Origin: Candidatus Thermodiscus eudorianus
GTDB lineage: Archaea; Thermoproteota; Thermoprotei_A; Sulfolobales; Acidilobaceae
Length of the DNA stretch: 64,000 bases
Assembly: GCA_015521085.1 (NCBI GenBank)
Contig: WAOW01000004.1
Coordinates: forward strand, 208,100-272,099
Direction: 5' to 3'
The notes under the pieces were generated by a model. The model ran no database searches and had not been told where the DNA came from. It was given only the letters and a program-made list of their open reading frames with translations. Below, piece by piece: positions 7,407 to 14,310 of the stretch. A program made the position numbers and the translations under genes. The stretch's first letter is position 1; each line of letters begins with the position of its first letter.

Positions 7407-8672
7407 ATGACTAGCGTGGATAAGGGGTGGGGGACCTTATCACACATAGACACGACGGGATTCCTAAACCAGGAGATAAAAAAGGCCAAGAAGCGGATGG
7501 AGGCAGCGCTAGCCAAGGGAGACTACTACACCGCGTCAATACAGGCCAAACGAGTATCAGAACTACTACGAGAGCTAGCCAAGGCCAGGAAATGGGGTCA
7601 AAAAGACCTACTGAGACTAGCAGAAGAATACAGCCAGCTAGCCAAGAGGCTATCCCAGGGAGAACCCCCAGCCAAGCCCATACCAAGGATACCAGCAAGC
7701 CAGCAGCCCACGAAGCCAACCCAAACACCGAGCCCCAAGCCCCAGGCCACGGGGGAGATCGAGGCCCTGGACTCAGAGTTCGACAAGCAGGCCGAGGCCC
7801 TAATAGCTAGAGCCGACATCACATGGGACGACATAGCCGGGCTTGAGGAGGTCAAGAGGAGCCTCGTAGAAGCGATATTCTACAGCATAGCCAGGCCCGA
7901 GGACCCCGGTGTTAGGGTGGAGCCCCCCAGGAGGTTCCTACTCTACGGGCCCCCCGGCACAGGGAAGACCATGCTGGCCATGGCTGCGAGCAACATGCTA
8001 GGCGCCACCTTCATAAACGTCAGCGTTGACAAGGTGCTTTCAAGGTATGTAGGCGACGCCCCCAGGATGATTAGCGCCGTCTTCAGGCTCGCCGTGAGGA
8101 GGGCTCCCAGCATAGTGTTCTTCGACGAGGTCGAGACCCTCATGATGAAGAGGGACACGGGCAAGGAGGCTGCCACAGGCCTAGTCCAAACCCTACTAAC
8201 AGAGCTGGACGGCTTCAAAACCAAGAAGCTAGACAAGCCGGTCATAGTCATCGCTGCGACCAACAAGCCCTGGCTACTAGACGAGGCGATACTATCAAGG
8301 TTTGAGAAGAGGATATACGTGCCCCCACCCGACAAGAAGGCGAGAGAAGCAATATTCAGGCTAAACCTGGAGAAGAAGGGGTTCAAGCTGGAAGGGATAA
8401 CCTACGAGGAACTAGCCGACAGGACCGAAGGCTACAGCGGGAGGGACATAGCAAACGCCTGTAGGGAGGCGATAATGATGATGCTGAGGAGGGCCAACCC
8501 CGACATATACAAGCAACTCACAATGATAAAAGACCCGTCCAAGCTCAAAGACGTACGATACAAGATACTACCGATAAAGAGGGAGGAAATACTACAAGCA
8601 CTAGAAAAAGTGAAACCACCGATAACCCCGGAGGAGCTAGAGAAATACAGGGAATGGGCCCGGCAACACTAG
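7407..8672 (+). CDS. Vps4/CdvC-like AAA ATPase with N-terminal MIT-like domain (421 aa)
   Basis: Residues about 18-85 form three helices with the MIT pattern (AKKRMEAALAKGDYYTAS, then LAEEYSQLAKRL), the domain by which Vps4 grips ESCRT-III tails. After a Pro-rich linker comes an AAA domain with Walker A GPPGTGKT (181-188), Walker B IVFFDE (Asp240, Glu241), sensor ATNKP and an arginine finger near LSRFEKR. The protein ends in PPITPEELEKYREWA, similar in place and character to the C-terminal helix of Vps4 and CdvC. The family disassembles ESCRT-III filaments using ATP. The start at 7407 is uncertain because the promoter lies very close. The gene follows an ESCRT-III-like gene, as cdvC follows cdvB, but it is clearly a second, specialised version rather than a cdvABC operon. 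Confidence 0.85.
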   Translation: MTSVDKGWGTLSHIDTTGFLNQEIKKAKKRMEAALAKGDYYTASIQAKRVSELLRELAKARKWGQKDLLRLAEEYSQLAKRLSQGEPPAKPIPRIPASQQPTKPTQTPSPKPQATGEIEALDSEFDKQAEALIARADITWDDIAGLEEVKRSLVEAIFYSIARPEDPGVRVEPPRRFLLYGPPGTGKTMLAMAASNMLGATFINVSVDKVLSRYVGDAPRMISAVFRLAVRRAPSIVFFDEVETLMMKRDTGKEAATGLVQTLLTELDGFKTKKLDKPVIVIAATNKPWLLDEAILSRFEKRIYVPPPDKKAREAIFRLNLEKKGFKLEGITYEELADRTEGYSGRDIANACREAIMMMLRRANPDIYKQLTMIKDPSKLKDVRYKILPIKREEILQALEKVKPPITPEELEKYREWARQH

Positions 8673-8693
8673 CCAATAACGGGGGCGGCCCCG

Positions 8694-9647
8694 ATGGGGA
8701 TGAAGGAGATAATACTCCTATGGCAAGCCAAAGACAAGCTACACCAATACAAGCTAAAGCCAGGCAAAACCTACTACATAGGAAGACCCACAATGGAAAC
8801 ACTACAACGACACCCAGACCTATCCCCATTCGGAGTCTACATAATACCAGAAGACCCAGACGAGAAACCACACTACACGGGATACGACACAACACTAGTC
8901 TCCCGCCTAGACACGCGGATAGCAATAACCAGGGAAGGTGACAAGATTAAGATAAAAAACCACGGCCCCAAGGGCACGGGAGCCAAAAACCCTACAATCA
9001 TAAACAACCAAATACTAGCCCCAGGAGAAGAAAAAGAGATAACACTAGACGACACGGGCAACATAAGCCTAGAACTAACAAGCCAGGGCCCAACATTCAC
9101 AATAGCAGTACGGGAACAAGAAAGAACCAAGATGAGGCTCGAAACGGGGACACCGATAACCCTGCCAAAGACGCTGGCGGAACAGTTGGTGAAGAGGGGA
9201 CTGGTGAAGGAGGCGGTAGACCTGGGAGACACCATGGAGATAGTGATAAAACCCGAAGCCGGGGACAGCCTCCTAATAGAGCTACTATCAGAACTACTAG
9301 GCACCCTAAGGATAGTAAAGACATCAATGGAGAAAATAGCCCAACAACCATCCAAGGAGAAACAAAGGGAAAAACAGAAACAGGGGCTCCAGAGGATAGA
9401 CATGATACTATCAGACATATACATGACCCTAGACAGGGACCCGGGACAAGCACAAATCCAATTCCAAAGGCTAGAGAAGATAAAAGAATACGGAGAACTC
9501 ATAGAAAACCTAGGAGAACAAGCCAAAACCACCTACGAAAGCCTCAGAATGCTAATGCACTGGTCAGTGCAATCCCATAAGGAGGAGATAAAACAACAAA
9601 TAATACTACTAAGAGAGATCATAAAGGAAAAGATACAACTACAATAG
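8694..9647 (+). CDS. FHA-domain protein with C-terminal coiled coil (317 aa)
   Basis: Residues about 1-140 fit a forkhead-associated domain, the phosphothreonine-binding module. A strand is followed by YYIGRP, with the conserved Gly-Arg. Next comes a Ser-Arg-Leu-Asp segment, then strands reading IKIKNHG, then PTIINNQIL with the conserved Asn, and L.PGEE before the last strands. An insertion of about 40 residues follows the GR motif. Residues 140-200 form a small alpha/beta segment, and 230-317 are helical and coiled-coil. ATG start with GGGGG 8 bases before it. It lies 21 bases after the AAA gene. I infer that it reads phosphates placed by the kinase encoded at 714-3539 and recruits the ESCRT-like machinery. 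Confidence 0.7.
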   Translation: MGMKEIILLWQAKDKLHQYKLKPGKTYYIGRPTMETLQRHPDLSPFGVYIIPEDPDEKPHYTGYDTTLVSRLDTRIAITREGDKIKIKNHGPKGTGAKNPTIINNQILAPGEEKEITLDDTGNISLELTSQGPTFTIAVREQERTKMRLETGTPITLPKTLAEQLVKRGLVKEAVDLGDTMEIVIKPEAGDSLLIELLSELLGTLRIVKTSMEKIAQQPSKEKQREKQKQGLQRIDMILSDIYMTLDRDPGQAQIQFQRLEKIKEYGELIENLGEQAKTTYESLRMLMHWSVQSHKEEIKQQIILLREIIKEKIQLQ

Positions 9648-9725
9648 CTGGGGAGGACAAACATACGAGCATAGATAGCCTGAATGGTCCGGCCTTTAAT
9701 TGATATAGGTCTAGGTATAACTGTC

Positions 9726-9923
9726 GTGAGCTTTTCTAGGCATGAGAGGTTTGGCGTGAGGAGGGCTACGATTGAGGTGGACGAGGAAACAATCCAGAAG
9801 GTCTACAAGACCTTCCTATTCATTCTAGCCTCAAAGAAACTAGCCAAACTACTAGACGAGGAAGACGCAAAAGAACTAGCAAATACAATAGAGGAAACCC
9901 TATGGAAAAGGTTGCGGTCATAG
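9726..9923 (+). CDS. VapB-like antitoxin (65 aa)
   Basis: A short N-terminal strand (ATIEVDEET) precedes two helices, the layout of small archaeal antitoxins paired with PIN toxins. It resembles the antitoxin at 49827-50030 in order of strand and helices (VEVDEET against VELPSEL). A TATA-like run at 9694-9703 predicts transcription from about 9725, so the GTG at 9726 would be leaderless. A GTG at 9756 with GAGAGG upstream is another good start, and an ATG at 9684 is too close to the TATA box. Its end overlaps the start of a broken PIN gene by 22 bases. Confidence 0.5.
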   Translation: MSFSRHERFGVRRATIEVDEETIQKVYKTFLFILASKKLAKLLDEEDAKELANTIEETLWKRLRS

Positions 9924-10112
9924 TTGATGCAAATATACTCCTTTCCTCAGCCATAAGACCCGAGGGCTCGACTTACAGGAGACTCCGAGGTCGCCATACT
10001 CGCAGAACTCGAAGACTATATAGGGCATTGGCTCGACTCCATGGCCCGGCACCCTGATAATGTTGGGGTGGCTGAGCCTTGGCAATATCGAATGTTTTAC
10101 GCGTTTATCTAG
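9902..10112 (+). pseudogene. Degraded VapC-type PIN toxin
   Basis: From the ATG at 9902 the sequence reads a typical PIN start (VAVIVDANILLSSAIRP with the first catalytic Asp). It then turns into an Arg-rich nonsense tail ending at a stop at 10055-10057. In another frame, from about 9987, protein-like sequence resumes (EVAILAELEDYIG), matching the middle of a PIN domain, and stops at 10110-10112. The C-terminal half with the later acidic residues is missing. The gene is thus both frameshifted and truncated, leaving an orphan antitoxin. Confidence 0.65.
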
Positions 10113-10167
10113 GGCGCGTCTCTCGTCAGGTTAGGTTTCTTGTATAGTGGGGCTTGTGTGGGCGGGG

Positions 10168-11064
10168 TTATGGTATGTTGCATTCTCGGGTTGTGTCTGC
10201 CTTGTGTATTTTTGTTTTGGCTAGGTATTCTATTAGTTCTTCTATTATTTTCTTGGTGTTGGATGCTACGATTACTAGGTCGTATGGGCGTTTTCCTCTC
10301 CTCTCCTCCTCTATCCTTTCCTTGATCTCGTCTCCGCGTTCTGCTTCGTGTCGTGGAGTGTAGTATACTACCACAAATTTTGTGTCTGGGCGGCATTCTA
10401 TTATTTCGTCGAGTTCAGAGCTGAATTCCTTGGCCCTCTTTATCAAATCCATGCGGACACCAGTCCTGATCTGGATAGCAACTTTTAGATTGTCAGGGTC
10501 TGGTGGGATTGCGCAGTCGATCTCCCGGGTTTTGTTGTTGCATGTGATCTTGATTTTCCCGGCTGGTATGCCGCATTTGTTTAGGATGTTTATTATTTCT
10601 TTTTCGATTTTCTTTCCCCTGTAGTGTCTTTTCTGGTGTTCCTCCCAGTTTTTATAGAACTTGTAGAGGACTGTCTCCATGTGTAACGGGTGTTTTAGGT
10701 TTTCCATGACGGCTTCTATGAACTTGTCTAGTTTGTCTTGGTCGATTTCTCTTCTCAGGCTGTAGACGTTCTTCAGCCCGTAGAGCCTGTCGAGTTCTCT
10801 GACGCTGAATCCGCATATCATCATGAAGAAGGGAATCATTACGTGGGGGTTCCTCTTTATCATTGTTTCTATGTCTGTCTTCGTTGCTTTATCGAATCTT
10901 ACTAGTAGAGTGTCTTTGTCGAATAAGTTGGAGGTTGCTAGTATTTTTCCTATTCTGAGTGTCATCTCGTCGAGCTCGTTGTAGAGTATTGGTAGCTCGG
11001 CGTAGTTTGGGCGTGGGATCTTGGCTAGTATCGATTTAACCAGGTCTTCGTGCTCGTTCTTCAA
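10168..11064 (-). CDS. Putative type II restriction endonuclease (298 aa)
   Basis: The gene overlaps the DNA methyltransferase gene by 4 bases and is read after it, the usual order of a restriction-modification pair. A C-terminal PD-(D/E)XK-like core is visible: REIDCAIPP gives the first Asp, followed by VAIQIRTG where E-x-K is expected, so the motif reads Q-x-R. Strands KFVVVYYT and DLVIVAS follow. TTG start at 11064 with GGAGGGAAG upstream. The gene is clearly A/T-richer than the methyltransferase, suggesting a separate origin. Recognition sequence is unknown, and the altered active site may mean a divergent or weakened nuclease. Confidence 0.55.
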   Translation of the reverse strand: MKNEHEDLVKSILAKIPRPNYAELPILYNELDEMTLRIGKILATSNLFDKDTLLVRFDKATKTDIETMIKRNPHVMIPFFMMICGFSVRELDRLYGLKNVYSLRREIDQDKLDKFIEAVMENLKHPLHMETVLYKFYKNWEEHQKRHYRGKKIEKEIINILNKCGIPAGKIKITCNNKTREIDCAIPPDPDNLKVAIQIRTGVRMDLIKRAKEFSSELDEIIECRPDTKFVVVYYTPRHEAERGDEIKERIEEERRGKRPYDLVIVASNTKKIIEELIEYLAKTKIHKADTTRECNIP

Positions 11065-12533
11065 GGGCTTCTTCCCTCCACGTACCTGTAGAGTTTTCTG
11101 CTGGCTGTTGATTCTTCGTAGAGATTATCTGGTATGGGTAGTTTCCTTATGGTGTGGGATTGCATTCTTATGTAGCCGTTAGCGGCTTTCTGAGAGTGGC
11201 TTTGTATCCATTCCTTTACGTCGTTGCGTTTTAGGTATTCGAGTAGCTTGGGGATTGCCCCTGGGTTCTTGGGGACTAGGTAGTAGGTGTTGTGTCGTGG
11301 GATTATGGTTCCGGTGAGGTCTGCGTAGAATACGGGTTCCTTGGCTAGGTCGGGCCATAGGATTTTTGGCTTGAGCAGGGTGTTCATGGGCGGGTCTTCG
11401 TGGAACGCGTACCACTTCTTACCCTTCTCCTGGACGGCCCTCCTCTCCATTAGTGTTTTCCTTTGGTTGGCTAGGTAGTCTAGTAGGGGTTTTGCCTGGG
11501 CCTCGTCGAGGAGCCTTCCGTCATCGTCATACGGCACTAGGATAATATTGGGTAGCTTTTCCGGGTCTATCGGGTTGAAGGGCTTGAACATGGCGAGCTC
11601 TCTGCCGCTGACTGAGGGGTACGCGTATCTCTCCAGGTTGCTGGGTAGCTTCTCCCGGGGGATTATGAAGACTTTGTCTCTGCCAGTCGCGATCCCCGGG
11701 CTTATCCTTACCGCGACCTCTTCTAGCCTGTGCCTATACTTCATTATCTCCCTGTTTTCTAGCTTGTGGAGTGCTATCGTTTCGAGCCAGGAGCTCCCGT
11801 CAACGGGTAGGTTTAGCGCGAGCCTGCTCCCGTCCCTGAGGATTATCCTCGTCTTCCCCTGGGTTTTTGATTTTTCTATGACCGTGATGACTGGGTAGGC
11901 TAGGATGCCGCCGAAGGCGTCCTCGTCGATGAACTCTATCTTGCATACGCATTGCCTTGCCAGTAGCCTGCGGAGCTCCCTGGCTGAGAGGGTGTAGAGG
12001 TATTTCTCGGGGGTTACGAAGACCAGCCTGCCCCCGGGCTTGAGTAGCTCAAGTGCTTTCTCGAAGAAGAGCATGTAGAGGTCGAAGCGCCCCCGGGCGC
12101 TCCTAAACATGCGCCTATAGATCCTCCTCTTACCGGCATCCATTTTCTCGTAGGAGATGTATGGAGGGTTACCGATAACGTAGTCAAAGCGCCCCAGTGT
12201 CTCCGTGTCGAGTAGCAGGAAGTCCGCGTTGACGATCCTCACACTACCGTATCCGCTGAATGCTCTTGATGTAAGCCCGGCGAGCCCGGGATCAACCTCG
12301 ACACCAACAACCTCGGGCAACCCATACCCTCTAGACCTGCAATACTCTATAACCGCCCTGATGAAGACCCCACGGCCCGAGCCAGCATCCAACACCCTAG
12401 ACCCACGGCCAGGCGGCTTACCATGGAACAGCTCGGCGACCATCCTCCGGGCCAGCCAATAGGGCGTTTCAACCCTCCCCTCATACCCCCTTACAACGGC
12501 ACTCCCCATAGCCCTCCAAACCTCCACTCTCAC
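11061..12533 (-). CDS. N6-adenine DNA methyltransferase, type II R-M (490 aa)
   Basis: The SAM-binding motif VLDAGSGRGVF is near residue 47. The catalytic motif NPPYISYEKM near residue 124 marks an N6-adenine enzyme of the M.TaqI/Eco57I kind. A C-terminal target-recognition region (about 270-490) follows. It methylates adenine in a specific site and protects host DNA from the endonuclease encoded just downstream. The start at 12533 is a GTG; an ATG at 12509 preceded by GGAGGG is an alternative and would still keep the whole enzyme. The specificity cannot be read from sequence. Confidence 0.85.
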   Translation of the reverse strand: MRVEVWRAMGSAVVRGYEGRVETPYWLARRMVAELFHGKPPGRGSRVLDAGSGRGVFIRAVIEYCRSRGYGLPEVVGVEVDPGLAGLTSRAFSGYGSVRIVNADFLLLDTETLGRFDYVIGNPPYISYEKMDAGKRRIYRRMFRSARGRFDLYMLFFEKALELLKPGGRLVFVTPEKYLYTLSARELRRLLARQCVCKIEFIDEDAFGGILAYPVITVIEKSKTQGKTRIILRDGSRLALNLPVDGSSWLETIALHKLENREIMKYRHRLEEVAVRISPGIATGRDKVFIIPREKLPSNLERYAYPSVSGRELAMFKPFNPIDPEKLPNIILVPYDDDGRLLDEAQAKPLLDYLANQRKTLMERRAVQEKGKKWYAFHEDPPMNTLLKPKILWPDLAKEPVFYADLTGTIIPRHNTYYLVPKNPGAIPKLLEYLKRNDVKEWIQSHSQKAANGYIRMQSHTIRKLPIPDNLYEESTASRKLYRYVEGRSP

Positions 12534-12868
12534 TCACGAGCCCGCCGGGTCCTCTGGGGTCCTTCAGTCCTCCCTCGCTCCATTCAATCATGCGACCCTC
12601 CAGATACACCCCCGAGGGGCGTGTCTCCCAGTTTATATCGTGGCTGGGCGGAAATTAGCCCTTCCCCTCGCCCCGGGTCTCGCGACCTCCACCAAAGGGA
12701 TTACCTTACCTGGTGTTTCCCCGAGTCGGGTTTTTGAGGGGAGTCATGGCTGTAGATGTATTAGTTTTCCAATAGAGTTTCCTCTATACCTGGAAGCCCA
12801 CAACAACTTAATATACTATAGTCATTATATTACTTTTTAAGCCTATCTATATAGGTGATGAAGCGATA
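12534..12868. other. Intergenic region between divergent units
   Basis: No gene is supported here; the apparent reading frames have no protein-like composition. Minus-strand TATA-like sequence near 12639-12648 (GATATAAAC on that strand) could serve the methyltransferase. An A/T-rich block at 12808-12840 (TTAATATACTATAG and following bases) is a likely promoter for the gene at 12869. Confidence 0.4.
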
Positions 12869-13144
12869 GTGATTGTAGCTGGTGATTATATTGTGTCTCA
12901 GGCGGTTGGTCTAGGTGAGATTATTTCGAGGATCAAGGAGTCCTTGAAGCAGGGAGGATATCTCATGGATATAGCGTCGGAATTGATGATTATCTCCCAG
13001 TTATGGATCGAGGACGGCAGGGCGAACGTTATAGTATGGATGCCCGATATAGATCCGCAGAAGGGCCTCAAATATGTTCAGAAAAAGATAGTTTATGACC
13101 TAGAGAATGATCAGATAATCGAAATAAGGGATGTACAGCATTGA
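12869..13144 (+). CDS. Small hypothetical protein, likely antitoxin partner of a PIN protein (91 aa)
   Basis: I do not recognise the family. The order is helix (VSQAVGLGEIISRIKESLKQ), strand (ELMIISQLWIE), strand (ANVIVWMPD), then strands, so an alpha/beta fold rather than a typical ribbon-helix-helix. GTG start at 12869. Its TGA stop overlaps the TTG at 13141, where the PIN reading frame begins; this coupling is typical of toxin-antitoxin pairs. Low G+C compared with neighbouring core genes hints at acquisition. Confidence 0.55.
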   Translation: MIVAGDYIVSQAVGLGEIISRIKESLKQGGYLMDIASELMIISQLWIEDGRANVIVWMPDIDPQKGLKYVQKKIVYDLENDQIIEIRDVQH

Positions 13145-13630
13145 GCACAGGGAAAAGGAATCTAATTAAATTCAAGAGTACTAATCGATACAAAACCCTT
13201 ATACAGAATCATAGTCGCCAAAACACGAGTAGGCGTGAAGGGAAACCTCGAATATGGAGGAGAACTTTCAAAATACTTAGAGAAGATGAGGATGCCGCTC
13301 GCATCCACGTGGCCAGTGTTCACTGAGACGCTCTACTTCATTTATCGCGACCTTAAAAAGAGAAGAGATTTCAATTTAAAATTAGAAGATATTAAAAGAA
13401 TATTTAAATCCGTCGAGGAACTCAATGTAGAATTTCACAAAGTCCTAGACAAACTCACAAAGGATTTCGACCTAGCAGATACCACGCTCCTCGAACTGGC
13501 TAAGAAAACACCTGTCACACTAATAACCGAGGACTACAAGCTGGTTAGGAAAGCCCGTAGCATTGGTATAACAGCATTCACTCCATACGAATTACTAAGT
13601 ATAGCCATCGAAGACGAAGACCCCGCATAG
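13141..13630 (+). pseudogene. PIN-domain (VapC-like) toxin with frameshift or lost start
   Basis: In one frame, from 13166 to 13630, a complete PIN domain is readable: RVLIDTKPLYR with the first Asp, TETLYFIYR with Glu, DFDLADTTLLELAKK, and LITEDYKLVRKA. That frame has no ATG, GTG or TTG before this domain; the stop at 13163 is followed directly by coding sequence. The nearest start, TTG at 13141, overlapping the previous stop, is in a different frame. Either one base was gained between about 13160 and 13178, or the start codon was lost. Only a truncated product from GTG 13235, lacking the first Asp, could be made normally. Confidence 0.6.
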
Positions 13631-13655
13631 GTGAGACACTAACCTAGGCGCTGGG

Positions 13656-14309
13656 CTATAGTTGTTTGTAGTGGGTTGCGAGTTTTGTTAGGGTTTCGAG
13701 TGGGTTGCCTGTGGAGGTTATTGTCCTGCCTATGATTTCGTAGTCTGCTCCTGCCTTTATGGCGGTTCCTGGCTTTGCGCCTTGAGCTCCTATTCCAGGG
13801 GCTAGTATGGCTCCATGGTATAGTTGTCGGGCTCTTGTTATTAGGTGGGGTCTTGTGGCTGGGGCTACGATGCCCCATGCCTCGATCCTTGAGGCTATCT
13901 CGATTAGCTTGTCTAGCAGGGGGTCCATCGTCTCCTGGGCCCCGGGGTTACTCATTGCAACGACTAGTACGAGCTTCTTGCCTAGCCCGTCTAGGTATTC
14001 CTTGAGTTCGTCGAGCGCGCCCTTGATCCCAGGGAAGGCGTGGGCTATTACCGCGTCAGCCCACTCTACTACGTGGCTGGAGACGAGCTTCATAGTGTAC
14101 CCTATATCGGCTAGTTTTAGGTCCGCCACTAGGAGCGCGGGCTTGCACGCCTCCCGGAGCTTCCTCCAGCCGTTTGGGTTTGCCAGCAGGTTGGGGAGCC
14201 CTATCTTGAAGCCGCTCACTAGGCTGCAGGCTTCTTCCGCTAGCCTGGCGGCTTTCCCCGTGTCTCCCATGTAGGCGTCTAGGCCTATTATGACTGGGAG
14301 GGGCTTCAA
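13656..14309 (-). CDS. pyrF: Orotidine 5'-phosphate decarboxylase
   Basis: This 217-residue TIM-barrel enzyme makes UMP from OMP, the last step of pyrimidine synthesis. The catalytic signature ADLKLADIGYT is near residue 62, the phosphate loop is in LAPGIGAQGAKPG near residue 170, and the ending IIGRTITSTGNP is typical. Length fits the archaeal family. TTG start at 14309, one base after the herA stop, with GAGGCG upstream, so it is the last gene of the herA operon. The link to DNA repair genes is positional only. Confidence 0.95.
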   Translation of the reverse strand: MKPLPVIIGLDAYMGDTGKAARLAEEACSLVSGFKIGLPNLLANPNGWRKLREACKPALLVADLKLADIGYTMKLVSSHVVEWADAVIAHAFPGIKGALDELKEYLDGLGKKLVLVVAMSNPGAQETMDPLLDKLIEIASRIEAWGIVAPATRPHLITRARQLYHGAILAPGIGAQGAKPGTAIKAGADYEIIGRTITSTGNPLETLTKLATHYKQL

Positions 14310-14310
14310 G

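Noticed and set aside
12640..12840. Plus-strand reading frame of 66 codons in the gap before 12869
   Set aside because: Composition is not protein-like and the frame runs through the A/T-rich promoter of the next gene.
12855..12861. GTGATGA, a possible C box of a C/D guide RNA
   Set aside because: No D box (CTGA) at a suitable distance was found, and it lies at the start of a coding region.
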